Below are positions 37,372 to 45,469 of a stretch of 64,000 nucleotides of DNA, piece by piece. The notes beneath the pieces are model-generated. The model saw nothing but the letters and a program-made list of their open reading frames with translations. It was not told the DNA's origin and searched no databases. Each line of letters opens with the position of its first letter. Positions within the stretch are counted from its first letter, which is position 1. The stretch is from assembly GCA_003247575.1 (NCBI GenBank), contig QJZC01000004.1, positions 1 through 64,000 of the forward strand, in the 5' to 3' direction. The stretch is from Pseudomonadota bacterium (GTDB lineage Bacteria > Myxococcota_A > UBA9160 > SZUA-336). Position numbers and translations under genes: made by a program.

Positions 37372-38157
37372 TTAGTTTCCCCCCGCGCTAGGAGCTGCGA
37401 TGGGCAGGCTGATCAGGTCGGGTGGAGCCTGCTTGCGAGCGATGCGGAAGCCATCCTCGATCTCGTTGCGATACGAGCCGTCGACCTCCTTCCAGCTGCG
37501 ACTGGTGTTGTCCCAGTACGCGATCTCGTCCGCATCGGGTGTGCGGTAGATCAGCAGCACGCGGCCGACCTGGAGGAACTCGACCGTGCGGCCGTCGGGG
37601 AGCGTGTCGTTGTATGCGCTCATCGTGCGGGCGTAGTCGTTCTCGATCTGATAGGCCTCCGTGAGTCGTCGGTACTTCTCGGCGGTGGTCACATCGGGCT
37701 GGTCCATCAGGTCTTTGAGCAGAGCCACGCGGGTCTCTCGTTCCTCGAGCAGGAACGGTACGTCGCGCTTGATGAACTCATCGAGCGTACTGATCATGTC
37801 GTCCATCAGCGGAAGGATGTTTCGCTCGACCTCTTTGACGCCGTCGATGTCGCCACTGATCCGGACCTTGTCCTGCTCCTGGGTCGCGATCAGGCTCCGC
37901 AGACGATCGTTGTAGCGCTTGAGGTTCTCGATGGTCTCGAGCTCCTGCTTCAACTTCGCGATCTTGTCGTCCGTTTCATTGCTCATCTTGTCGATCGCAG
38001 CTTGTGATCTCGCGTTCGACACGTTCTGAGCGATGCGCGGTCCGAGGATGCTGTCTCGCAGTTGCTCGTCAGCCTGTGCATTCACACTGAGCAGGCCCGT
38101 AGCAGCGGCCGCCGTCAGCGCGAACGTCGTGCTCCGTAGTATCTTGATCTTGCGCAA
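37372..38157 (-). CDS. DUF3450 periplasmic protein, first gene of TonB2/TtpC-type operon
   Basis: This 261-residue protein has a signal peptide (basic MRKIKILRS, then TFALTAAAATGLLSVNAQA), a coiled coil at about 55-105 (KIAKLKQELETIENLKRYND), and the DUF3450 block with LPLMDDMISTLDEFIKRDVP, EKYRRLTEAYQIENDYARTM and VLLIYRTPD. DUF3450 genes head TtpC-TonB2 operons in proteobacteria and are thought to work with TtpC in the periplasm. I placed the start at TTG 38157, ten bases after GGAG, because it gives a proper signal peptide. The frame is open far upstream but that part has no family resemblance. Confidence 0.85.
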   Translation of the reverse strand: MRKIKILRSTTFALTAAAATGLLSVNAQADEQLRDSILGPRIAQNVSNARSQAAIDKMSNETDDKIAKLKQELETIENLKRYNDRLRSLIATQEQDKVRISGDIDGVKEVERNILPLMDDMISTLDEFIKRDVPFLLEERETRVALLKDLMDQPDVTTAEKYRRLTEAYQIENDYARTMSAYNDTLPDGRTVEFLQVGRVLLIYRTPDADEIAYWDNTSRSWKEVDGSYRNEIEDGFRIARKQAPPDLISLPIAAPSAGGN

Positions 38158-38916
38158 TTCCAGTGTACTCCCAGCTGATGTGCCCCGATTCTGCCACGGG
38201 TGCACTCGAAAGTGGAAACTCAACCTCGGGCAAGTCACGCTTGGCTTGCTCGCGACGGCAGCGAATCTGTACGCCTTATCGGGTCGTCTGCCCCGAGACC
38301 AGAGCCCATCGGTCCAGGATGCGGATCTGCTCGCGCGCATCATCGCAGAATCTTGCGAGTTCTGCGCGATGGGAATGAATGGATCCGGCAGTGCAGCGGA
38401 CGAATTCACTGTGGCCTGGCCGGGATGTTCGACCGGCGAACGGATACCGTGTGAGGACCAAACGGGCGTTCGACTGTCAGCCGCCGGCGGAACGCGTTCG
38501 ACCATTCGGGCGCGCACGTTCAGGCTTGCGCTCGCGGTGGCTGCGGACGCGCAACTCTCCGGCAGCGCTCGCACGACCGAGCGTCGTCGAGCCCTGTCGC
38601 TCGTGCTGCGTGGCGAGTTCCGGGTCGGAGTGAGCGCGCCTGGCTGCTTTTGTGCTTTTTTCGCTTCTTGCGGCGTACGCGTGCTCGAGGGATCCGCCGA
38701 GGGATCGGTCAGACCAACCCAGGGCGCGGCGTGAGCGTGGCCGCAAACCCCGCCGCCGCCCTCGTTCCGAGCCCGCCGGGACGTGGCTGATTCGGGAGCC
38801 ATCAAGGTTCGGATGCGCGAGGTCGGCCCAAGATTCATCCAGGGATCGAACGTACGCAATATTCGGTTGGGTCGCCGGCGCTCCCGCGGAGGCGCCGGGG
38901 GCCGGCGCCGCAGAGA
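38158..38916. other. Long gene-free stretch between cysE and DUF3450 operon
   Basis: These 759 bases are open in several frames, as expected at this GC content, but no translation looks like a protein family or has a good start. The part near 38158 should hold the promoter of the minus-strand TonB operon. I saw no Fur-box-like sequence there. The other end holds a GC hairpin just after cysE. Confidence 0.5.
38891..38909. repeat. GC-rich hairpin after cysE
   Basis: GGCGCCGG and CCGGCGCC are separated by GGG, eight bases past the cysE stop. It could be an mRNA 3'-end hairpin. No T-tract follows, so intrinsic termination is not shown. Confidence 0.5.
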
Positions 38917-39744
38917 TCAGATCTCGTATCCGGAACCGGGCTCGCGCCCGGAGTCGGTGCGCAGGTGGAGGCGCGGCTGTTCGATCGCCACGCGGGTATT
39001 CGGCGGAAGCGAGTGCGTGAGCCAGACGTTGCCCCCGACCACGCAGTTCCTACCCACCACGGTGTCACCCCCCAGAATGGTGGCGTTCGGATAGATGGTT
39101 ACGTCGTCCTCGATGGTCGGATGCCGCTTCTTGCCGAGGTCGGCGCGACCTTGGCGGTTGGAGAAGGCTCCCAGCGTGACCCCGTGGTAGAGCTTTACTC
39201 GGTTCCCAATGTGAGTCGTTTCGCCAATCACGACGCCTGTCCCGTGGTCGATGAAGAAGTGGCAGCCGATCTGGGCGCCCGGGTGGATATCGATTCCAGT
39301 GCGGTTGTGGGCCTCTTCTGCCATGATCCGGGAGATCACCGCATGTCCTTGTTGGTAGAACGCGTGAGCGATCCGATGGGTCGAGACTGCGGCCATGGAC
39401 GGGTAGGCGGCGACGATCTCGGAGAAGGTCTTCGCGGCGGGGTCACCGTCGAAGGCGGCTTGCAGATCCATCGCGATGCAGTGGCGGATGTCGGGCAGCT
39501 CTTCGATCAGGCGCGATGCGTCGCTGCGGCCGCATGCGGCGGCGATCAGCCCGTGAATGACTTCGAGGTCGGCGCGTAGGTGGCGAGTCGGCGTGCGGTC
39601 GAACAGAACGGCGCGCAGGCGCTCGAGGATCTCGTAGGCGCGCCGAGAGTCCGGGGCATCCTCGCGGGATGCCTGGCAGAGCGCGTCCGGCTTCTCCCGC
39701 TGCGCGGCCAAGTGCTGAGCGACTCGATCGATCTCGTTTTCCAT
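38917..39744 (-). CDS. cysE: Serine O-acetyltransferase
   Basis: This 275-residue enzyme makes O-acetylserine from serine and acetyl-CoA, the first step of cysteine synthesis. The N-terminal helical domain (1-~135) is followed by the left-handed beta-helix of hexapeptide repeats: GIDIHPGAQIGCHFFIDHGT, the catalytic region GVVIGETTHIGNRVKLYHGV, and DVTIYPNATILGGDTVVGRN. The tail ends SGYEI. The long N-terminal domain fits the EpsC/SrpH subtype rather than the short E. coli form. Start ATG 39744. It is divergent from the RecB-family nuclease and appears monocistronic. Confidence 0.93.
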   Translation of the reverse strand: MENEIDRVAQHLAAQREKPDALCQASREDAPDSRRAYEILERLRAVLFDRTPTRHLRADLEVIHGLIAAACGRSDASRLIEELPDIRHCIAMDLQAAFDGDPAAKTFSEIVAAYPSMAAVSTHRIAHAFYQQGHAVISRIMAEEAHNRTGIDIHPGAQIGCHFFIDHGTGVVIGETTHIGNRVKLYHGVTLGAFSNRQGRADLGKKRHPTIEDDVTIYPNATILGGDTVVGRNCVVGGNVWLTHSLPPNTRVAIEQPRLHLRTDSGREPGSGYEI

Positions 39745-40038
39745 CAGGCAGCCTCCATCCTCGAAGCGAAGAGTTGCGCGAGCGACGGCTTAACATCAAG
39801 ACCTCTGATGCTGCTTGGATCTCGCCGCGTCTCGCGAGGTTTCATCGACGTCGGTCCCCGGGAGCCCGCCCGAGCGCTCAGGCCGCGCCGACGCATTCGG
39901 AGACCCTCCCGCGGAGCCGCAGCCTGCACGCGGTTGACGTGCAAGCGCCCGCCCCACCATACTCCTGGCGCCCCCCCGACAACCGGAAACACAGAGCGCG
40001 AGCGCGGCTCTACCGCTGACGCTCGAGTGGGCTTCTGC

Positions 40039-40941
40039 TTGGTCGCATTCAGTCATTCGAGGCTCTCGTCCTACGAGAACTGCCCCGCGCAGTACCGCTA
40101 CCGATACATCGACAAGATCGAGGTTCCCTACGAAGGCGTCGAAGCGTTCATGGGGAAGCGCGTGCACGAGGTACTCGAGCGGTTGTACCACCACGTGGCG
40201 CGCCACGGGCGCCCCCCGAGCCTGGCGCAGGTACTGTCGCGCTTCCAGAAGGACTGGCGCTTTCACTGGCACGAAAACGTGCGCATCGTGCGGGTCGAGA
40301 ACAGCGAGAGCTTCTACCAGGACCAGGGGGCGCGCTGCTTGGAGAACTACTACCGCTCGCACTACCCCTTCGATGCCGACGAGACGGTCGCGCTCGAGCA
40401 TGCGGTTCAGCTGGTGCTCGATGAGCACGGGAGGTACCGGATGCGAGGCGTGATCGATCGCCTCGTCCGGACGGGTGAGGGGAGCTACGAGGTCCACGAC
40501 TACAAGACGTCGGGCTCGCTCCCTCCTCGTCGGCGCTTGGAGCAGGATCGCCAGCTCCCGCTCTACCAGATCGCCGTCCAGCAGGCATTTCCGGATGCGC
40601 GCGAGGTGGGACTCGTCTGGCACTACCTCGCATTCAATCGAACCCTCCGCCAGGGGCGTACCGAGGAGCAGCTCGAGACCCTGCGCGCGGACACGATCGC
40701 CCTGATCGACGAGGTCACTACTGCAGCCGAGTTTCCGGCGCGCACGGGCCCGCTCTGCCGCTGGTGCGACTACCGCGAGCTGTGCCCAGCGGTATCGGGG
40801 GCCGACGTGGCCGAGCTGGCGGAAGCCGCGGCTGCGGACGGGCCGGGCGAAACGGGCTCGCCCGAGGAGCGGACTGCAGTGCAAGCGTCGGAATCCGGGC
40901 AGCCCGATTCCGCCCGTCGAGGCCAGCTCTCGCTGCTCTAG
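40039..40941 (+). CDS. RecB-family PD-(D/E)XK exonuclease with Fe-S cysteines
   Basis: This ~300-residue single-domain nuclease resembles the COG2887/Cas4 group. It starts FSHSRLSSYENCPAQYRYRY (first cluster cysteine) and has MGKRVHEVLERL (nuclease histidine region), YRMRGVIDRLV (catalytic Asp), YEVHDYKTSG (D-x-K) and a C-terminal CRWCDYRELCP with the other three cysteines (C-x2-C-x5-C). It probably degrades single-stranded or end DNA, and no CRISPR genes are nearby. The start is unclear: TTG 40039 is preferred, GTG 40027 is possible. Upstream sequence in the same frame lacks homology. The last ~50 residues are low-complexity. It may act alone or assist the AddAB pathway. Confidence 0.82.
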   Translation: MVAFSHSRLSSYENCPAQYRYRYIDKIEVPYEGVEAFMGKRVHEVLERLYHHVARHGRPPSLAQVLSRFQKDWRFHWHENVRIVRVENSESFYQDQGARCLENYYRSHYPFDADETVALEHAVQLVLDEHGRYRMRGVIDRLVRTGEGSYEVHDYKTSGSLPPRRRLEQDRQLPLYQIAVQQAFPDAREVGLVWHYLAFNRTLRQGRTEEQLETLRADTIALIDEVTTAAEFPARTGPLCRWCDYRELCPAVSGADVAELAEAAAADGPGETGSPEERTAVQASESGQPDSARRGQLSLL

Positions 40942-40964
40942 CGACGCTCCGAGCGGATCGCGAA

Positions 40965-40985
40965 CACCACCGCGGCGGGGTGGTG
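40965..40985. repeat. CACCACC/GGTGGTG hairpin after nuclease gene
   Basis: A seven-base perfect stem with a seven-base GC loop lies 24 bases after the nuclease stop and 48 before gloB. It is a possible terminator or processing hairpin, but no T-tract follows. Confidence 0.45.
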
Positions 40986-41033
40986 GACGGCGACCCGTGT
41001 GTCATACCCACGTGAAACGCTGCTACCGTTACA

Positions 41034-41840
41034 ATGAGAGCCATGCAGGTCGAGAGAATCCCCACTCTGAATGACAACTATACGTATCTGGTGATCGACC
41101 CCGAGACTCGTAAGGCCGCGGTGATCGACGCGCCCGAGGCCGACCCGGTAGTACGCCGGGTCGACGAGCTCGGCGTGCAGCTCACGAAGGTTTTGTCCAC
41201 GCATCACCACTGGGACCACAGCGGAGCCAATCAGGCACTCGCCAAGCGCTACGATGCCCCCGTCTACGGCCACAGCTCCGATGCGGGACGCGTCCCTGCC
41301 CTGAGCGAAGGCCTCGAGGAGGGAGACGCGGTGCGCGTGGGCAACCTCGAGGCCCGCGTCCTTTTCATTCCCGCGCACACTCGGGGGCACATTGCATACG
41401 CCTTTCCGGGGGCCGTTTTCTGTGGCGACACGCTCTTCGCTGGCGGATGTGGACGGCTCTTCGAAGGAACCCCCGAAATGATGCATCGCGCTCTGAACGA
41501 GGTCCTCGCCAAGCTACCCGATGAGACGCTCGTCTACTGTGGCCACGAGTACACGGAATCGAATCTCCGCTTTGCACTCACGCTAGAGCCGGGCAATGCA
41601 GCGCTCCAGGAGAAATTTCGGCGCGTCCAAGCCCAGCGGGCGAGTCGGGCGACGGATTGGCACGACGCAACACCCGCGGAGATGACGATCCCCTCGACCT
41701 TGGCCGAGGAGAAGGCCACGAACCCGTTCATGCGCGCGCACTCGGTCGAGCTGCAGGCATCGGTGCATCGCACTCATCCGGGAGCGACGGACCCTGTAGC
41801 GATCCTCGGGGCAGTGCGCGAGCTCAAGGATCGGTTCTAG
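41034..41840 (+). CDS. gloB: Hydroxyacylglutathione hydrolase (glyoxalase II)
   Basis: This 268-residue metallo-beta-lactamase-fold enzyme hydrolyses S-lactoylglutathione in methylglyoxal detoxification. The metal motif is LSTHHHWDHSGAN (residues ~55-67). Further ligands are in IPAHTRGHIAY, FCGDTLFAGGCGRLFEG and VYCGHEYTESNLRFA. The glyoxalase II C-terminal domain (HAGH_C) follows with PSTLAEEKATNPFMR. Length is usual. Two starts are possible, ATG 41034 and ATG 41043; the second matches the common N-terminus MQVERIP. The secreted-protein gene starts two bases after the stop. Confidence 0.92.
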   Translation: MRAMQVERIPTLNDNYTYLVIDPETRKAAVIDAPEADPVVRRVDELGVQLTKVLSTHHHWDHSGANQALAKRYDAPVYGHSSDAGRVPALSEGLEEGDAVRVGNLEARVLFIPAHTRGHIAYAFPGAVFCGDTLFAGGCGRLFEGTPEMMHRALNEVLAKLPDETLVYCGHEYTESNLRFALTLEPGNAALQEKFRRVQAQRASRATDWHDATPAEMTIPSTLAEEKATNPFMRAHSVELQASVHRTHPGATDPVAILGAVRELKDRF

Positions 41841-41842
41841 CC

Positions 41843-42523
41843 ATGTGGTCCCTGCGACACGCTCGGTGGGTGGGAACCTTGGCTTTGTTCGCCTTCCTCT
41901 GCATGGGCCAGTCCAGTTCCCGCATTTTCCCGGGCACTCCGGTCGAAGATCAGCTGGATCTGTTCCAGGTCGATCGACGCGTGCTGTTGATCGACTCGAA
42001 GAATCAGCGCACGCAGGAGTTCGATCTAGAGGTGGGCGAGGAGATCCTGGGGCTCGAGAGCCGCGGCCTGATGGCGGTGGTACGCACGACCGCCCGGCTG
42101 ATGGGAACCACCACCGAACAGCAGAACTGGAAGGAGGCGCGCTACCGGATTCGTGAGCGCGCCCAGCCGCCTTCGCGCAGCTTCGTCGGCGACCGGGTGG
42201 CGCTCGTCGTGCTTCAGAACCGGCTGCTCGGCATGAGCACCACGAGTCAGAACTGGCAGGAGTTCGCGCTCGGTCCGCGCGAGCCGCGCGGACGGGTCGA
42301 GCTCGGGGCCAACCTCGCCATCATGCTGACGGGGCGCCGCGCCATCGCCTACGGGCCAGCGATCTCGTCCTTCGTGGAGATCAATCTGACGCCGAACGAG
42401 GAGATTGAACGGACCCAAGTGCGAGACAACTCCGCGACGGTCACGACCTCGCGTCGAATTCTGATCTTCCGGGCCACTGCGGGCCAGTGGACGGAGTTAC
42501 GACGCTCCGCGCGCGGGAACTAG
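41843..42523 (+). CDS. Secreted protein of unknown function downstream of gloB
   Basis: This 226-residue protein has a clear N-terminal signal or anchor (MWSLRHARWVGTLALFAFLC). The rest is rich in beta-strand-like repeats around two similar units, MGTTTEQQNWKEARYRIRER and MSTTSQNWQEFALGPREP, which suggests a small beta-propeller-like or duplicated fold. I do not recognise the family. The ATG at 41843 lies two bases past gloB, so co-transcription is likely. No cysteine remains in the mature part. The role is unknown. Confidence 0.75.
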   Translation: MWSLRHARWVGTLALFAFLCMGQSSSRIFPGTPVEDQLDLFQVDRRVLLIDSKNQRTQEFDLEVGEEILGLESRGLMAVVRTTARLMGTTTEQQNWKEARYRIRERAQPPSRSFVGDRVALVVLQNRLLGMSTTSQNWQEFALGPREPRGRVELGANLAIMLTGRRAIAYGPAISSFVEINLTPNEEIERTQVRDNSATVTTSRRILIFRATAGQWTELRRSARGN

Positions 42524-42724
42524 TCCCGTACTGTCAGACTTCTGACACTCGACGTCAGTCGGCTGACAAATTTTGCGGCGCCGATCTGCCGAGAGGTTGC
42601 CGAGAATTCTGATTTTACTGGATTTTCGGGGGTCGACGTCCGCTGGCCGAAACTCTCGTCCTTGGTACGTGAAATGCATATCCGGTGCGTGGCTGTGCAT
42701 GACGCGCGCAAAGGAGAGCACGAC

Positions 42725-42946
42725 ATGTTTGACGTCGGAGTTTCGATCCAGACAGCGCCCATCGGAGCCTTCGCACAGGACCTCCCTAGCGAGAAGAGAA
42801 CGGGGCGCTCGCCGTCGCTGACTCTCCTCGATCTAGTAGAGGCGGTCGCGGAGAGCTGCGAGAGCGAGATCGAGGTCATCGCGACGATTCGCCACCTGCT
42901 TTCGAGCGGTCGCGTACGTCTCCAAGCCTGTGAGCTACCTCTCTGA
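42725..42946 (+). CDS. Small conserved-looking protein (73 residues)
   Basis: The ATG at 42725 has GGAGAG six bases upstream. The product reads as a real small protein: a polar N-terminus, then LTLLDLVEAVAESCESEIEV and IATIRHLLSSGRVRLQACEL. The second half has the look of short uncharacterised proteins from GC-rich bacteria with a 'DLVEAV...ATxxHLLxSGRVRL' block. I name this by resemblance only. Its last 71 bases overlap the 3' end of the convergent epimerase gene. The upstream 200 bases are AT-richer and probably hold its promoter. Confidence 0.6.
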   Translation: MFDVGVSIQTAPIGAFAQDLPSEKRTGRSPSLTLLDLVEAVAESCESEIEVIATIRHLLSSGRVRLQACELPL

Positions 42947-44078
42947 ACGCAACGTAGACGTGGTACACCGTCGTCGCGTTCATGGCATCGCTGTGGATGC
43001 GTCCTGCGCGGTCTGCGTGCTCATTCCAGCCTCCGTGGCTGGCGTCGATGTAGCGCTCGAAACACAGGTCCAGACTTCGGCCTAGGCGCTGTTCGGTCTG
43101 CGAGGCCGGAGCCCATGCGTGATCGGAGTCGAGCAGAATGGCCAGCGCCTTCTGATATTCGGTCTGGGGCCAGACGCGCTTGTTCGTGTCACGTGGGCGT
43201 CCATCGAGCTCGACCCGATCGAAGACCGCACCGTCCGCCGGATCCACTCCGTGGGACTCTCCAAACTGGAAGAGCGCCCGAAGCAGCGCCTCTGGCAGTT
43301 CGCGCAGTCGCATGCGTCGCGCCCGCTCGAGAAGCCAGAACCACTCGAAGTGGTGCCCTGGCTCGCTGTGCGTGCCCGCGGCCGGAGTCCAATCCTGGTC
43401 GTAGGTTTCTGCGAGGCCAACATAGGGTGGGGGATAGAGTCGTTCGAGCATCAGGTCGAGCAACTCCTGAGCCAGCGCTTCGAAGCGAGTCGTGTAGCCG
43501 AGCTCGCAGGCGGCCAGAGCCGCCTCGAACAGGTGCATGTGGGGATCGTGACGCCGTACCCGCGATTGTGGGGCCCAGGTGTTGCTGGTCGCCTCCAGAA
43601 AGCCTCCATACCGCGAGTCCCTGAGGTAGCGGTCCATCAGGTCGAGCGTTCGTATGGCCAGTTCGAGGGCCCCCGCCTCCGGACGCAGATGGTGGTAGTG
43701 GGTGAGGCCCAGGATCGCGAAGGCGTGAGAATACGTGTCCTTGGTGCGATCGAGCGGCTTCCCCTGTGGAGTCGTGGTGAAGAACCAGCCACCGTGTTCA
43801 GAGTCCCAGAAGCGTGCGAGCGCATGTCGGAAGGTCGCATCTGCACGCGGACCTGCGATCGGATCGTCCGGGCTCGCGAGAGCAGCCAGAGAGTAGACGT
43901 AGAGCTGCCGCATCTGCACGGTGAGCCGCTTGAAACCATCCGGGACCGGCTGGAGTCTGGGATCGAGACGCGAATGGAAGCCGCCATGGGTCGCATCCCA
44001 GCCGAAGCGATCCCAGAGCGGCAGCAGCCGCTGGGTCAGGTGGTCCCGCAGCCGGCTGAGGTCAAGAGACTGCGGCAA
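42876..44078 (-). CDS. AGE-family sugar epimerase/isomerase
   Basis: This 400-residue (alpha/alpha)6-barrel enzyme belongs to the N-acylglucosamine 2-epimerase family, which includes mannose isomerase and cellobiose 2-epimerase. Family marks are GGFHSRLD near the start, DTYSHAFAILGLTHYH, RRHDPHMHLFEAALA, EPGHHFEWFWLLERA (catalytic His region), VWPQTEYQKALA and GGWNEHAD. The substrate is not decided by these motifs; free mannose/fructose interconversion is a common activity for this length. The only start is TTG 44078, after a GGGGAT stretch. It follows bfd by 48 bases on the same strand. Confidence 0.85.
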   Translation of the reverse strand: MPQSLDLSRLRDHLTQRLLPLWDRFGWDATHGGFHSRLDPRLQPVPDGFKRLTVQMRQLYVYSLAALASPDDPIAGPRADATFRHALARFWDSEHGGWFFTTTPQGKPLDRTKDTYSHAFAILGLTHYHHLRPEAGALELAIRTLDLMDRYLRDSRYGGFLEATSNTWAPQSRVRRHDPHMHLFEAALAACELGYTTRFEALAQELLDLMLERLYPPPYVGLAETYDQDWTPAAGTHSEPGHHFEWFWLLERARRMRLRELPEALLRALFQFGESHGVDPADGAVFDRVELDGRPRDTNKRVWPQTEYQKALAILLDSDHAWAPASQTEQRLGRSLDLCFERYIDASHGGWNEHADRAGRIHSDAMNATTVYHVYVAFREVAHRLGDVRDRSKAGGESSR

Positions 44079-44126
44079 CGGGATCCCCAGTGCGGGCGCC
44101 TGGATCGGCGCCGGGCATCTCCAGCG

Positions 44127-44357
44127 CTAGGTGGGTGCGATCAGCAGCTCGAGCGCGTCCAGCGGATCCGGGGGTAGGGCAGACGCTCGATGCAGCTGCA
44201 GCTCGTGCTCCAGGATCTCTTCCACGGCGGGGCTGCAGCCCCCACATCCGCCGCCGGCGCCGCAGGCGCGTTCCACGTCGTCGAGGCAACGGGCGCCCGA
44301 GCGGATCGTGCTGCGAATTTGCTTCTCGCAAACCGAGTTGCAGTGGCAGACCAACAT
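44127..44357 (-). CDS. bfd: Bacterioferritin-associated ferredoxin-like [2Fe-2S] protein
   Basis: This 76-residue protein has the Bfd cysteine set: C4 and C6 in MLVCHCNSV, and two more in GAGGGCGGCSPAVEEIL. Bfd reduces the iron core of bacterioferritin to release iron. It is downstream of fur by 75 bases, and a Fur-box-like sequence lies in that gap, so it should be induced when iron is low. No bacterioferritin gene is in the window. Confidence 0.9.
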   Translation of the reverse strand: MLVCHCNSVCEKQIRSTIRSGARCLDDVERACGAGGGCGGCSPAVEEILEHELQLHRASALPPDPLDALELLIAPT

Positions 44358-44379
44358 TGCCCCGTAGTATCGGTTCTTT

Positions 44380-44398
44380 GAGAATGAAAATCAACGCT
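44380..44398 (-). promoter_or_regulatory. Fur-box-like site upstream of bfd
   Basis: GAGAATGAAAATCA at 44380-44393 matches 12 of the first 14 bases of the Fur consensus GATAATGATAATCATTATC. The last five bases do not match. It lies 23-41 bases before the bfd ATG, between bfd and fur, where a repressor would block transcription of bfd. Confidence 0.6.
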
Positions 44399-44432
44399 GG
44401 AATCGGCCTGGGCGAGTTCGAAGCCTCCCGCA

Positions 44433-44888
44433 TCAGCGGGAGTCCAATCCTTGTCGCTGACACTTGCCGCAATATCCGAACAGGTGGTGCCGGTGGCGAG
44501 TCAGTCGGTAGCCGTGCTCGTTCGCGATTTCGAGCTGTCTCGCCTCGATCGACGGGCATTCAAACTCGATGATCTCTCCACAGCCCAAGCAGACGAGGTG
44601 ATCGTGGTGCTCGGTATCGCTCTCGTAGACCGTGACGCCCTCGCGAAAGGTGCTCGCGTTTGCCAGTCCTGCGTCGACCAGTAGCTTCAGGGTCCGGTAC
44701 ACGGTGGCCGTGCCGATGTCCGGATGATCCTGACGCACGCGCTCGTACACGTCCTCGCTGGTCACGTGCCCCCTGGCGTCGAGAAAGGCGTCGAGGATCG
44801 CTTCCCGCTGTCGGGTCTGTTTCAGGCCGTGTCGGGACAGGTATTCCGCGAGACGCGATCTTGCGTCCTCGTACGCTTCTTCCGCCAT
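44433..44888 (-). CDS. fur: Fur-family metal-dependent repressor
   Basis: This 151-residue protein has the Fur winged helix (LKQTRQREAILDAFLDARGH, then IGTATVYRTLKLLVDAGLA) and the metal-binding C-terminal domain (HHDHLVCLGCGEIIEFECP and HRHHLFGYCGKCQ). The metal-site HHDH and two CxxC pairs are kept. Adjacent bfd with a Fur-like box supports iron sensing rather than zinc or peroxide sensing, but Zur or PerR cannot be excluded. It follows the XRE gene by 77 bases. Confidence 0.9.
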   Translation of the reverse strand: MAEEAYEDARSRLAEYLSRHGLKQTRQREAILDAFLDARGHVTSEDVYERVRQDHPDIGTATVYRTLKLLVDAGLANASTFREGVTVYESDTEHHDHLVCLGCGEIIEFECPSIEARQLEIANEHGYRLTRHRHHLFGYCGKCQRQGLDSR

Positions 44889-44965
44889 GGCAGCACACGC
44901 TATCGAGGCCAGGTGCGGCCTGTCAACGCTTGCTCAGCCAGGTGTCGGCGCAGCTGCCGATCGGC

Positions 44966-45232
44966 TCAGTCGAGGAAGACTTCGCCCTTCTGCTCGAATG
45001 GAATTCCCAGCGCCAGAAGGATCTTGCGCTTGGTGTCCATGCGGCAGTTCATGCCCTTCTCGACCGAGTGGATCGTTCGCAGTGCGACGCGGGCCTTGCG
45101 GGCCAGCTGCGCTTGGGTCATCAGCTTGTCTTCGCGAAGCTCCCGCACACGATTCCGCTTCCGCCCGCCACTCTGCTGGTCCTGAGACTCGCCACTCATC
45201 TGCTGCTGGTTCGGGTAGCTCGACTGCTCCAT
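44966..45232 (-). CDS. XRE-family helix-turn-helix regulator
   Basis: This 88-residue protein has a polar, Gln/Ser-rich N-terminal tail and one HTH domain: RVRELREDKLMTQAQLARKA, RVALRTIHSVEKGMNCRMDT, then KRKILLALGIPF. It resembles Cro/C1-type regulators of XRE type. I chose the ATG at 45232, nine bases after AAGGAG, over an upstream frame start at 45292. It precedes fur on the same strand. Its target is unknown. It is divergent from the AsmA-like gene. Confidence 0.82.
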   Translation of the reverse strand: MEQSSYPNQQQMSGESQDQQSGGRKRNRVRELREDKLMTQAQLARKARVALRTIHSVEKGMNCRMDTKRKILLALGIPFEQKGEVFLD

Positions 45233-45469
45233 TCCTTGGAGCTCCTTTCCGCGTTGGAGGAGACCCCCCCAGGCACTCCATTGGGGTTTCACCGCAATGA
45301 TTCGGGCCCGCGAAATGGATTCTTTAGAGCGGTTCAGGGTTTAGGTGTGGCGTTCACCTGATGGGCGCGGGGCCGCGGAGAGCGCCGCGCGGGGCGCGAG
45401 CGTACGATCTGCCAGAGGCTTCGCGGACAAGCTGCGTGTCGGAGTACCCTTGGCTGCGCTCGTGCGTAG

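Noticed and set aside
38033-38734. Possible 233-residue gene in the cysE/DUF3450 gap
   Set aside because: It overlaps the DUF3450 signal-peptide region antisense, has no ribosome site, and reads as random Arg/Ser-rich sequence.
40039-40941. Cas4 identity for the RecB-family nuclease
   Set aside because: Its cysteines and length fit Cas4-like nucleases, but no cas gene or array is nearby, so a general RecB-family exonuclease is the safer call.
43119-44177. Plus-strand open frame of 352 codons opposite the AGE-family gene
   Set aside because: Shadow frame; AGE catalytic motifs are clear on the minus strand.
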